Positions 1 through 11,800 of a stretch of DNA of 64,000 nucleotides are shown here, piece after piece (within the stretch, counting starts at the first letter, position 1; every line of letters starts with the position of its first letter). The stretch comes from Flammula alnicola. Its lineage: Eukaryota > Basidiomycota > Agaricomycetes > Agaricales > Strophariaceae. The stretch lies in the NCBI GenBank assembly GCA_015499995.1, contig JADNRV010000003.1:186001-250000 (forward strand), read 5' to 3'. Both the position numbers and the translations under genes were made by a program. The notes below the pieces were generated by a model. That model saw nothing but the letters and a program-made list of their open reading frames with translations, did not search any database and was not told the DNA's origin.

Positions 1-1
1 C

Positions 2-2504
2 CTCGCGTTACTGGCTCAAGTTCATCTCGACCTTGGCCGTTCTCAAGTCTCCGATGGATTCCAGATTCGCGCCGAAGAGTCGTTTGTGAATGCGATCGAC
101 GTGGCGCTTGATATGATCCAACGAATACCAGGTTTCCGCACAATCGCATGGAAGGTTATAGGTGATGCTGCCTTCCAGCTCTCAGGGCTGTCGACTTTCG
201 TCAACGAAGCAAACGTACGACACTGTCTGCAGTCTATTTCCTTTCTTCCTGCCCAAGATATAGCGGAGCAAGTGGTCAACATTGTTCCTATGCCATTATT
301 CAAGGAAGATATGCCTTTGACTGGGCTCCAGGTCATTGCAGTAGCCATTCATGCCTGCCTTTCCCAGATTTCTCTTTATTCACACAGTCAAACATCCAAC
401 TCAACGGCATGGTATGATCTCGGTGTCGCGCTCCAATCTTGGACCACGAAGGTGTTACCCACAGTGGAAACTACCACGGCAAAAGAGAAATCTATCGAAT
501 TTCTGAAGAAGGCTCTGCAGCTCGATGTTGCAAATGACATCTATTGGGTTACGTTGGGCAATGCATACTTTCTGTCGCACGCCAAAGCAGCGCAACATGC
601 ATATATCAGGGCTTTAGAGATTGATTCGAAGAATGCGGAGACGTGGGTCAAACTTGGGTTGTTATATGCTTACCACGGCGACGTAGAGCTGGCGAATGAA
701 GCCTTATATCGTGCCCAAGTGCTCGATCCTGATAATACTCTGGCCTGGGTTGGTCAATCCTTGATTGCCACTGCAAATGGCGACAATGCAGACGCAACTT
801 TGTTGCTCGAGCATGCTGTTGGGTTAGCTACACCAGTAGTAAGTCTTTTCAACAATGTCCTGGATATTTGATAATTGATTGACCATCTTCAGGCTGAAGC
901 AGACTACGAGTTTGCATCTCAAGTCTTCAATTTAACGAAGAAACCTCAACGCGTGGACCAAGTTCAGGACGCACTGCTACCCTCGTTCTTCTTACTCAAC
1001 CGATACTGTCAACGCCGACCAAGTGATCCTTCGGGCCTGCATCTTCTTTCTTTGGTGTGCGAAAGACTCGGCCACCTGTCTTTCGGAGAAGAGCTTGTCG
1101 AGCGTGCGATAGGCATCCTCGAGACCGCATACGAAGAGACGGAGGACCCGAAGTGGAAAAGAGATATACCATCGCCAACGTGACGCTCGGTCGATTGAGG
1201 CTATCGCAGGGTGCCTACGAAGACAGTGTCACATCTTTCGAGAGCGCCCTCGGTCTTTGACCGACAAGGATGACGCAGAAGGCTCGACGAGAGTGTTGAA
1301 AGTCCAAGCTCACCTCGGCTTGGGCTCGCCCATTTCTTTCAAAGCAATTTGGAGGCGGCGCTGGGTTCTTGGAGGATGGTTTTACGTGTGCAGGCGATGA
1401 CCTAGTATTACGCGGCCATATTACTATCGTGCTAGCCCAGACTTTGTGGGCTATCGGGACAGACGAAGCGAAGGAGACCGCAAAATCGAGATTGCTGGAA
1501 TGGTATGTTCTTTCAGTGTCGACTACTTATTCAGATCTAATATCTGATCACCGGTTTGTAAAAATCTTAGCATCGCGTCGGACCCGGAAAATCTGGCTGC
1601 TATCAACACGCTAGCGGGAATGGGTATTCTCACCAACGACGATGGCCTGGTCGACGCCGCCCTTTCAGAAATCCTCGCGCTGCCCATTGAGCAGAAGCAC
1701 AAATTGGACCCACAGCGTCACGTGGACTATTTGCTTATCCAGCACCATCTCAGCCAGGTGAGTAGAAATCTCGTTATTTGAATTTCCCGGCATTCCTCCC
1801 GTGGCGTCTAGGGTCTCGAGCGCCACATAAGCGCGAGCCTGCAGCTGCTTCAGATGTCCTGCGTCGCCTTAGTAGAATGGAGCCCGTAAGAGCGGTTAAT
1901 CGCCAAGATATGATTGGCTGAGGCCCGTGGAGCCCCCGCCAAACCTCGTTCGGTGATTCAGTGGAAAGTTGCAAATAATATCTGATGAATTCCTTCTTTG
2001 TTTTTACGTTCGTCCATTTGATTTTTTGCTAATAATCCCTTTTCCACCGCGTTTTTCTGGCGATTTCGGCAAAAAAATCATCAGGAGGACGCGAAACAGG
2101 CCCGGTCCATCGCCCAGCACGCCGTGCATGCAGAGCCAGCGAGCCTGGGCCAGCGGAACAGGCTGGCCACGCTGATCGTGCAGAGCGGGGAGGAGGAGAA
2201 GAACGACGAGGCGCTGGCCGTTTTGGGAACGGCGGCGGGCGGCGGCGGCGGCGCGGGTGCCGCGTCTGTGGCAGGCATATCGGGCGAGGTGGACGCGGCG
2301 ACTGTGGCGCTGTGCATTCAAGCCGTCGCACAGGCTTCTGGTGCTCGTGCAAGTGGAAATAAAGAAGGCGCGTTGAAGGAGGAGGAGGGCACGGACGATG
2401 GCTTGCGGGATGCATTGTGCAGAGCCCAGCGCGCGATCATGATGCGGCCCTCCGAGGTGAGAGGATGGCAGACCCTGGCATACGTGCGATCTCGCATGGC
2501 GTGA
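2..2504 (+). CDS. SKI3: Ski3-like TPR protein, C-terminal part (5' end outside window)
   Basis: Scaffold subunit of the cytoplasmic Ski complex (Ski2-Ski3-Ski8), which feeds mRNA to the exosome. The frame is open from nucleotide 2. It shows TPR helices, for example around 410-840 (AWYDLGVALQSW, YWVTLGNAYFLS, TWVKLGLLYAYHGDVELA), and ends with the Ski3-like tail SEVRGWQTLAYVRSRMA. Introns seen: 839-892, about 1503-1569, and an unusually long one, 1758-2084. Between about 1149 and 1365 the conserved TPR text jumps frame four times; each jump is explained by one missing base in a short run (near 1149, 1258, 1331, 1362). Before and after this patch the protein is normal, so I treat it as a functional gene with sequence errors. 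Family assignment rests on TPR layout and the C-terminal motif; the rest of the N-terminus is not visible. Confidence 0.78.
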
Positions 2505-2817
2505 AGTTGCATTACAGTATCAGTATGTATGTATGTATGAATGAATGATAAGATCGAAAACAAAACAAAATGAAAGCAAGCACGCAAGCACGAAAGCGAA
2601 CCAACGAACCCAACGAATGAATAGATGAGTGAATGGAAGACTGCAAGACCCCCCCCGAAATGAACACATGAGAGATGAGGTTGTTTGGTTGGTTTGACAA
2701 TGAATATAATAATAGGAGGAGTGTATTAGTCTATGTAAGCGACGCGATGGTATGTATCCAAGCACAGATTATCCGTTATGGAGGATGATAAATGACAGGG
2801 GCAGTAGGAGGTAAGTA
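2505..2817. other. Convergent 3' spacer between SKI3 and the LETM1 gene
   Basis: No gene seen. It begins with a short simple-sequence stretch (ATGT then GAAT tetranucleotides, about 2521-2548), and has an A-rich tract and a run of eight C near 2650. It probably holds both 3' UTRs. Confidence 0.6.
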
Positions 2818-4415
2818 CTATGTGAGAGAGACAACCAAAGCCAGTCGGCGAACAACCGCCACTTCGTCGACGCTCTCACTCGAATCCTTGACGGCGTCGA
2901 GCCACCACAGCAGACGCGCTTGCAAGTCCTTGTGCGTCATCGCAGGAGATGTTCGTCTGTGGAAACCGAAGAATGGAGAGTGAGTAAATGCACATGAAAG
3001 ACAGAAAAGCAGTAGCATACATTCCACGCTCCTCAAGGGCTTCTGTAAGCTCGCGACGAGATAAGGTTCTAGTGTCTCTGAGGAGCATCTGGTCGTCCCG
3101 CGTGATGAATTCGAGGTGTCGTCGAATCCTCCTCATTCGGAGAATGTCCAATCCAATCGTGGAGAGCCCTAGCAACCTAAATAAAAATGCAGAGATGTAA
3201 ACAATTACATTACCCAAAAGGTCGGAACAAGAGGAGCATTCGAATTCAATTCAAGATAAGAACGGTCGAGATGCAAGAAGGAAGGCAAGGTAATGGAGAC
3301 GAAGTAGGATGGCAGAAAACAGTAAAGACCCGACGAGACAAGGCGACCCAGTATGCATGCATACAGCACACAAAATGCACTGAAGATAAGAATGGTCGAG
3401 ATGCAAGAGGAGTCGCAAAAGAAGGAAAGATAATGGAGACAAAGCAGGATAGTAAGGACTAGACAAGACGAACAAGCCCAGGTATGCATATACGCAAAAT
3501 AAATATAAATGAGACATACCCGCATACGGCTGTGGGTGCATCTTCCAGCCTGAGATTATGGAACGGTAGACGGCCAGAGGCCCCGAGGTGGTTGAGGTCC
3601 GCATACACACTGCGGTACTGCGCCGTGAACGCCTGGGCCTTTCCGCGCGCTTGGCTTCGATGCGTTCGCGCTGCGACGGGAGGATGCAGGTGGAGGGCAG
3701 CATGAAGGGGCGTAGATCGCGATGAGCGGGATGACCTCTTCGAGGAGGAGGGCTATTATCAGGAAGGGATGACTCTGCGAAAAAAGAAAAAAATAAATAG
3801 GTATATGAAAATTTGACTAGGACGAGATGATGAGGGCGCACTTGTTGATGTCATCCTTCTGCGTCTGTATAAGACGGTACTCTGCGCGTGTGAGAGGCGC
3901 TCCGCCTGCACTGATGCGCGCCTTGATCGCGGCGATGGTTTTCCGACGGGTGAAGATGAGCTTGACGCCCCGGAAATAAAATTTCTAAACAGCGAAACGC
4001 GCATGAGCAAAAAAAAATAATTCTGAAACGATGACAAGGTAACGGCACGCACGAAGAGCTGTATGCCCTGGTGCAGCGTGCGTCTGAACCAATTCGCGCC
4101 GGGAGGCGGGGGCTCGAGGATCCCATGCGCCTCGGCATCGTGGATGTCGTGCAGCGCTTCCTCCTTTGCCTCACCGAGCTTCGGCGTCGTCGCACATGCG
4201 CATTGCTGCTGTTCGGGGGCGCAAACGACTTTGGTATCTTTGTGTGGCCACAGGGACACTCGAGGGCGGCTTGGGTTTTATAGGCGCAGGTCGCAGGTCG
4301 ATCTTTGGTTTCTTGTGGGGTGGGAGCGGGAGAGGCGGTTGTTCAATACTTTGCTTCTCGGACGGTAGCGGGTTTGTAGGGACGGAATAGAGACGGACGA
4401 GAGCGGGCGACGCAT
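2818..4415 (-). CDS. LETM1-domain mitochondrial inner-membrane protein
   Basis: LETM1/Mdm38 relatives act in mitochondrial K+/H+ homeostasis and ribosome association at the inner membrane. Seen here: an exon near 3980-3850 with FYFRGVKLIF, an exon with LIIALLLEEVIPLIAIYAP (membrane-like, near 3770-3715), then LLGLSTIGLDILRMRRIRRH and TLSRRELTEALEERG (3176-2975), and a last exon with LQARLLWWLDAV. These match the order of the LETM1 ribosome-binding-like domain. The proposed start at 4415 gives an Arg/Ser-rich, acid-free N-terminus typical of a mitochondrial presequence, but the link between it and the acidic segment near 4250-4060 is unresolved. The 3177-3519 intron is very long for this genome and contains an internal duplication. 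At least three one-base frame jumps occur between 3720 and 3580. Divergent from the gene at 4589. Confidence 0.7.
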
Positions 4416-4588
4416 GTTGGAAGGCACAAGTTGAGTCGGGAATGGAGGACGAGCAGGGTCTGTCGCCCAGTGGCCTTGCGTATTAGCATTGGATTGGAGG
4501 AGTGAGCTTGAAATAAAATGGGTCGCGCGTAACACGAAATTCATCAAGTCACGCTTGTTTGTCATCGCGTCACACATTCCTTTCCATC

Positions 4589-5182
4589 ATGGACCATCAG
4601 CAGCAGCTCGCTAACGCCATTCGTGAGAAGACGTCGGTGCAAGATGCGCTGCCTCTAGCGGCGACGGTGCAGCTGCTAAACGAGAACTCGACGCACACCT
4701 TGGACTTTGACGCGTCGCATTTGTTGTTGACCGCTTCGCCATCATCTCAGCTGTCCGAAACCACGAAATCGTATTTATATCGATTAGCAAAAGATGCACA
4801 AGACGCGGCGTATTCTATCGGATGCTCGAGCGTTCTGGTAGGACAGGGAAACGAGGGCGATGATACGGGCGACGTTGCTTTCTGGCTAGGAGAGGGAGAG
4901 TACGGCGCGGCGGAAAACGTGCTTCGGGCTCTGGGCCTCGGCGGAGAAGTAAATGCTTGATAATAAATGTCGTCATTTATATATAGAGTGCTGACGATAT
5001 TCATTTTGTAGATTAAACGGACGGAGCTTGCGCTACCGACGGAGCTAGATAATGGATTGGAGTCGATGGAGGAGAAATATAGCTTTCGAGTGAGCGCATC
5101 TGATTCGAGGGTGGTATTCTTTCTAGTCGGAAAGATCGAGGGCGGATGGTGTGGGTTGGTGGGAGTGGGAGTGTGGACATAA
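4589..5182 (+). CDS. Uncharacterised 176-residue protein upstream of MED27
   Basis: I do not recognise this family. Two exons (4589-4948 and 5012-5182) joined across a canonical intron (GTAAAT...TTGTAG) give an intact 176-residue protein in one frame. The N-terminus MDHQQQLANAIREK is a Gln-rich helix. The middle has an acidic stretch, GNEGDDTGDVAFWLGEG, and the C-terminus is a beta-rich segment, VFFLVGKIEGGWCGLVGVGV, ending in WT. No signal peptide or clear membrane helix. It starts 173 bp from the LETM1 gene start (divergent) and stops only 88 bp before the MED27 start on the same strand, so a shared transcript or a joined gene model are both possible. Confidence 0.6.
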
Positions 5183-5270
5183 TCTTATCTGATAAGGAAA
5201 TATAAGAATGTATGTGTTTGTGACTTGTGTGACGAGCGCGCCTTTTGATTGTGAACCAACTGGAACGACG

Positions 5271-6125
5271 ATGGCAGAAGGCCTGAAAGAGCAGATTGAG
5301 AAGCTAAACGAACTACATGGACGACTACAGCGGGTTCGACAGGTGCCTCCTATGCTGCTGCATATGAAGAAAGCCGAGAATGGGGCGGATAAAGTGGGAG
5401 AGGAGTTTGGAGTAGTGAAGGAAATAGGAGACGCGATGATGTCTGGGCCAGTACAGTCGGCACTGAATCGAGCGCGGGAGAGTCTGGAAAAGGACTCTGG
5501 TGGAATCGGGACGGAGGTACGGAGAGAGAACCGAAAGCGGAGGTGGGTTTGGGGTCTATTCTAAAAAGAAGGCTGATTGTGATTGGACAATAGGAGGGCG
5601 GCAAGTCCAGAGCTGTATGTGCAGGAAGATCGAAAGGGAACGTCACTCTTACCCAGCACATTGGAAGAGGGCATAACAATGGAGCGACTTGGAGACTGGG
5701 CACGTGCGTGGAATGCTGGGAACAGGAGCAAGATTCGCATTCGGGGGCGCATCATTCGTCTGGCAATGGGCGACGTCATGACAGTGTACATGGGCATCGG
5801 GATAGGGCGGAAGGGAGAGGTGGCGGTGGAGACCATCCGGGCATTTGGGCCGAGAGAAATAGTGCTGGGCCACGGTCAGTCTGGGTATGCGGTGTATCAG
5901 CAAGTGTCACAACAGCTTGGCAAGATGCTGGAACAAGAAGGCCAAGTGAAATTGCAGACCATGGTTGAATTGGTGATGGCGTACCAAGACCTGTTTGTGC
6001 GGCGGTGCGATGTGTGTGGGCGTGTTGTGTCGAATGAGGGACATGTGCCGTGCGTGGTTCGGATATTTGACGGGAAGGGCTGGCGGGCTGAGCATGTCGG
6101 GTGTGTGATCGGGGGTGCGGTGTAG
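5271..6125 (+). CDS. MED27: Mediator complex subunit 27
   Basis: Mediator bridges transcription factors and RNA polymerase II in the nucleus; Med27 belongs to its tail/upper middle region. Exons 5271-5542 and 5594-6125 join through a 51-nt intron. The N-terminal third is helical (MAEGLKEQIEKLNELHGRL). The C-terminus has the Med27 signature: YQDLFVRRCDVCGRVVS, then GHVPCVVR and AEHVGC, i.e. a CxxC plus HxxC zinc-binding pattern. A start at 5271 is preferred because it opens the helical domain; an in-frame ATG at 5208 would add a Cys-rich leader without family character. The frame is intact. Upstream neighbour is the 176-residue unknown gene, 88 bp away. Confidence 0.8.
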
Positions 6126-6372
6126 TGCGAACCACTTTGGCTGCACAACATCGCCAAATTGCCTTTCTCGTCTGTCTTTCTATATTTAGACTGGTGATTG
6201 GCGCTCATTCTCCCCTAACATATCCAGTATCTTGCACTATTCAGGGCATATCTCCAATTTAAATGCTCATGCACGAGGCTACCGAACGCCAATGAATGAT
6301 CGAGCGGAAAAGCCCCTTTCGGATTTTGGATTTGCTTATAGATAGTGGACTAGTCCTAATTGCACCTCTTTC

Positions 6373-8187
6373 ATGGCTTCCTCCGACTCTCCTCCCATCG
6401 TCTCTCCCACTGGCATCATTCATGTCCTGGGCTACACCCCAACCGAGGGCGAGCGCGGCGTTCCCATCACCGTCCGCATCCACTTTCATCCCGACCTCGC
6501 AGACGCCATGTTCGTCCGCCTTGTCGTCGGTAATAAGGCTGTCCCCACTAGAGTCAGACAACTACCCGCCGTCACTTACGGCCGTTGGCAGCTCTATGCT
6601 GCTGCCCCGCCTTTTGACCGTGCTCAATTTCCTTCCACAAAAGTTCTCATCTCAGTTCAGGCCTTGAATGAAGACAATGCCATTCTTGACTCGGTCACCT
6701 TTGGCGAGTTTTCCTACTGGGCTACTGGTATTTCATTCTCCTTTCCATCATCTTATACTCGACTAACTCTTCCTCATTTTAGGCTCGCGTGACCGTCGTC
6801 CTTCCGCCGCTTCCCTCGACAAGCTCCCAAAGCTGCAAATCCCAGACAATACCTCTCTCCGCAGGCGACCCAATAACCATCTCCCCACCCCTTCGCCTAC
6901 CGCCGCTTCAGACCGTTCTCCTTTCCCAAATCGCCCCAGCAGCGGAAAACTCGCCTCCACCGCCGCATGAAAGCCCAGTCGCTCATGCGCACAAAGCAGC
7001 ACCCCTCCAATGTCCCGTCCCAAGACGAGCTCTACGCCCAAACCCCGATCCTCGAGATGGTAACGCCCCTATCCTCCATATGCCTCGGCTGGACCCCCGC
7101 AGAGGCCGCCGTCGGTCGCCGCCTCGTCCGCTTTTCCAAGATCCAGGACGGACGCCGCCTCATCGTCTCTGCGAGCCTATCACCCAGGACGAGTTTTGCG
7201 AGTCGGATAGCGTCATCTCTTGCATCTACCGCGAGGAGTCAGATTCCTGCTACGTCACCTCGGTCGACGTCATCTACCTCCTCGAACGCCTGACTAATGG
7301 CGAGTTTCCCGTAGAGGAGAAGAACCGCATCAGGCGCAACTTGGAGGGCCTGCGCCCCACCACGGTCTCGAAGCACAAGCCTGGATTCGGTGACTTTTTC
7401 CAGCGCATTATGGAGTTTCCAGATCCGAAGCCGCGGAATATTGAGAAGGACCTCAAGGTCTTTGAGTGGAATTTGCTCGGCCAGGCGTTGGAGAAGATCC
7501 TCTCCAAATACGTATGTCGTTCTTCGCGATCTGCGCATATATTAGCGAACTAATAATAATCACTACAATCTAGTCCATCTACACCTCGAGTGCTTCCGAC
7601 CAGCCCGAGGACGACGAGTCCCAGAGTCTACGCCGACCGTCAGCGCGGATAGTCCCGAGCTGTATGCCGTGCAGCTCTCCTATCCTGCGCCAGAGGAAGC
7701 CAGCACAAGCCGCTTTCTAGACCAGAAGGCCTGCATCTCAAATACGAGCCCTACGCAGAAGAGTTCTCCATGCCCACTGCGAGCGGCTCCAACGCCGACC
7801 CCACACGGACGGCGCGTTCTCCTCGCCCGTCGACAGCGTCATCACCACCTCGTCCTCGTCGACGTCCTCCTGCTCCGCTTTCCGCTCTTCTCTGGCGGCG
7901 GCGGCGGCGGCGACACTGCGACCTCGGAGAACGACGGCGGCCATCAGGGCGGCGACAACCACCCCTGGGGCCCGGCGTTCAAGGCGACGGACATGGCGCT
8001 CGTCGAGAACTTCAATATCATGACGTCGTACGAGGTCGCCGAGCCTGGGGGCAGCGGCGGCAGCGCGGGCGGCGTGCATCATGGCTTTGGGGACGGCCCC
8101 GGGCTGGATTTTAACATTTACGACGGCTATGCGTTCCAGGGCATCGCGGACGACCAGCTCGCAAGCCTGGCAGATCAGTATATTTGA
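6373..8187 (+). CDS. DUF7082 / Medusa-like developmental regulator
   Basis: Relatives include the Aspergillus developmental regulator MedA; a nuclear regulatory role is inferred from family. The N-terminal exon (6373-6729) gives an immunoglobulin-like beta segment (PTEGERGVPITVRIHFHPDL, VVGNKAVPTRVRQLP). The signature core lies at 7190-7505: CESDSVISCIYREESDSCYV, TSVDVIYLLERL, EEKNRIRRNLEGLRP, DPKPRNIEKDLKVFEWNLLG. The C-terminal tail is Ser/Gly/Ala-rich and ends LDFNIYDGYAFQGI...LADQYI. Introns at about 6730-6782 and 7511-7573. The GC-rich parts change frame repeatedly (near 6965, 7171, 7625, 7725, 7800, 7920), each explained by a single-base indel, so no single open frame spans the gene. 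Identity of the core is firm; exact boundaries are not. Confidence 0.72.
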
Positions 8188-8837
8188 AAAGGGTCCATCA
8201 TCAATCGTCACATCATCTCAAGTGTTCCTTCAAGTTTTCCTCTCTCGGATTTCCTTTGCTTCCTGTCCTAGGCTACATGGGTTTTTTCATCTTCATCTTT
8301 GTACAACAATATCTCGAGTAAAAGTGGACTTTGTATCGCTGTCTCTGTTGTATGATCTCTTTCCTCGTCGTCCGTCGTCTCGTCTCATCTCGTTGCATTG
8401 TCTTGTGTTGTGTCTACTACTGTACAAGTGGGTTATCATTATCGGTATTTAACGTTGATTTTCCCAAGAGCATCTATCGTGTATGTCGTGTTGTGTCGGC
8501 TTGTAAAAATATGTAGCCTTTTGTAAATAGAAATGTTTCATCAATATCATCATATCATGTTTCATTTCTCGCAAGGCCGTGGTATAAGGTATAGGAGGCC
8601 CGAACTTAGAGTATACAAGCAACGCGGGGATATAAACCTAGTAAGAAAGTGGGGTTGGATTGAGCTACAGAGGGAAGATCCAGAATGTCGAACGAAATAG
8701 CAAGAAAGGAAGAGAAGAAGAAAACGACAACAAGACAAGATCGAAGAGAAACAACTACCAGGTACAAAAAAAAAATAGATGATAGACTATAGGAGTACAT
8801 ATAGGTAAGGAATATCTAGCTGACGTAGTTAATATTG
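8188..8837. other. Convergent 3' spacer
   Basis: About 650 bp between the DUF7082 gene and the 3' end of the DOCK gene. It is T-rich in its first half and purine-rich in its second, with scattered stops on all frames. It contains the 3' UTRs of both genes; no gene, RNA or repeat recognised. Confidence 0.6.
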
Positions 8838-11800
8838 TCAAGAGTTCGACGCACCCCTCCGCCCAAAGGTGAGGCTCCCAAAGCGCGAGAACCGGCCCTT
8901 GAGCGACCCAAACGAGCCCATGCTGCCCATGTACGACGTCGCGACCGACGCGCCCGACGCCTGCCCCGCCAGCGTCCCGTGGATCCCGTTTCCGCCCACA
9001 TTGACGAACGAGTTGTGCGGCGACTCGGCCGAGAGCGAGTCCGTACCGGCCATGTCGCCCGGCGCGGACGACACGCCGTTGATCCCGTGCCGCGCGAGGT
9101 GCGCGAGGTGGCGCTGCAGCGGCGTCTGCTTGGAGGACAGGCCCTGGCCCTGCTGGTGGTACAGGCTGCTCGCTGCGCCGGGGCTAATTGGCGACTCGAG
9201 GGGCGGCGTCATGGAGGCGAAGGCCCGCCCGACGTTCAGCGGCGGGATGACGAAGCGCGCCGTAGAGGTGGAGTCTAGACTGCGCTTCATTGACTGCTCG
9301 TACGCCGAGGCGGGGTACTGCGACGACGACGACGCCATGACGCGCGAGGCCGTCGACACCGTGACCGAGTCGGACATGCCGTCCACCGCCAGCCGCCGGA
9401 TCTCGTCGCGAAAGTTTTTTCTGAAGAACTTTTCGAGCGTCTCGTGGAACGGGATGAACTCGGGCGGACACAGCAATCCGTGCAGCTTCAGACAGCTGTC
9501 GATGATGCGCACCTGCTCGTCGATGGCCGCGCGCAGCTTCTCCACCATCTCTGCTCTCTCGGGGTTGCGTGCAACATAGTCTGGGCTGAAGAATATCTGG
9601 CGGTATGATCCGATGCCAGTGTTGAGCGGCGCATCCACAGCACTGTTCAAGCTCATCGCTAGTGCGTTGGTCGACACGTCCTGCGTCGTTTTGGCAAGGG
9701 CTTGGTATTTCAGATGCAGACCCGCCAGCTCTTTCGTCTTCTCTTCTATCTCTTGTAGCGCATTCTCTAGCGGTGATATTTCAACGAGGTCGAGATTCAC
9801 CACCTCAGATCGTCGGAGCACTGTCGGGAAGGCCTGTTCCGTGGTGTAGTAGGTCTTCTCAAGCCAAACTTCTTCCGTTCCGTCTCGAGTCGTCTTTCTG
9901 ATCTGTCTAGACGAAGAGAAGACATTGATCGCACTAAAAACAATGTCGGTCATAATTTGCGCTAGTACAAAAATAGAAAATCAACAAACCTGTGCTCGTA
10001 ATAGGTGCGAACAGCCAGAGGAACATCAGGATTCGTGAAAACTGGCAGATTGCGGTCAGGCTCAGGAGTAACTGCTGTACATTGGATGTACTGGTCATTG
10101 CCGTAGCGAATGTCCACAGGTGGGTCGCCAGGTGTTTTGAGTAGCTGGGCGCCTGGATGTTTGTTGAGCATCCGTTCACAAAATGCTCCGAATTTCTCCC
10201 ATTCATAACCTCGGTACTGAAAGACGTCAGCGTATAACCATTGTTTCATCAAATGCAACTCACGATAAATCTCTTATCCCTGATGGCCGCAGGGAAACTG
10301 CCATAGAAGGTGACTCTGTAGTAGTCTGGATAATATCGTTGATCTGTTACGATATGTTCGAGTAAGGCAGCTTGATGCCGCAGGATTTCTGACAGACGAC
10401 CACTGCTTGTATACTTAGTATACTTGATCCAGGGTGAATGCTTGCAAACGACATACTAATTGAAGGTGACTTCTGCATGCTGGTAAGCCAGTTCTTTGCA
10501 GATTTCAATGGCGTTTTCCCATGCTTTGCCTTTGCCTGTTCGTACAAGCGCGGTCATTCATGCTGATAGTAGACAAAGCAAAGAACAATACGAACCAAGA
10601 TAGTCAAGAATTAAAAGACACAGAGTCTCCTTTCTATGGAAATGCGACTGCTGTGGCAAACCCAGATCTTCCATCGGCCCAACAAACGTGTTGAGGTCCC
10701 ATGAATGCAGATCAGAATGCAACTTCAAAGTCAGCGCTGCTTCGACATAATTCTGCGACTGAAGATGCATCTAGATTTTGCATCAAGTTCAGCATTTTCG
10801 GTCTAAACTGTGCTGCAAACAGAACGAGCTTACGTTCACTAGTTGATGCACATATTTGATGTAAATCTCGTCTCGTCCGATTCGGCGGATGAAGTTCATG
10901 AGTCTCAGCTAAGAACATAATGTTAAAATGAAGAAAACAAAATGGAAAATCCGACATACAGTTGCAATAACTCGGTCATCTGCATATTCTTCTCCTTCGG
11001 GCAGTGCACGAACGCTGAGTAGAAGCTCCAAGAAAAGATCCACAGAATCGAGGAAATTGGAAAGTTGATCTCGCAATTGTTCATCCACGTCGGAGGTATC
11101 GAACATATGGCGGAGTTGACCAATGAAGAAGGCTCTTGAAATATCGTCACCTTTACTGTCGGACATGAATAAGGAGTCGAGTCGCGTCACAAGTTCGTTT
11201 TCTATCCCATCGAAGTGCTCTGACTGGTGATATTCCGATACAATCATGCTGTAAAGGATCTGGACAGCATTATTCCTCAATTGATCATGATGGCTTAGGC
11301 ATAGGTTGACAACATGGCCAACAAGAGCATGAAGATAGATTTGGTAGCCCTACAAAGGGTGAGAATCGCTCAATTCAAGAACAGAAAGGCACCTACTCCG
11401 TATCGCATTGCTGGTTCGCCCGTGGTAGAAGTATGTTCTGCTGAACCAAGTGCTTGCCATAGATTTAACAAGATCGCAGCCCCTTCGCCACGAATGTCGC
11501 CGGTAAGACGCCAGACAGCTCGACGTTTCTAACCCGAGAATTAATAATCTATCATAAATTCAATATAATGGCACTGACCTGCGGACTAAAGTCTTCGATC
11601 ATGAGTTGTTCAGAAGAAAGCAATTTCAACAACATATGCAGCCCTTCTCTCCATAGATTAGCATCGAATGTCGATTCTAGTTCTTGAGGAGGAATGAATT
11701 CTTTCTCCATGATTTCGGCTATTGGTAACATGATTTTGATCAAGACTTTATGAGCTAAAACATTAACGTTCATCCACGCTTTCGGGAAAGCATCGTTTTC

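Noticed and set aside
1140..1370. SKI3 as a decayed pseudogene
   Set aside because: Sequence on both sides is conserved with intact splice sites, and the jumps are all single bases in short runs, as in other genes here.
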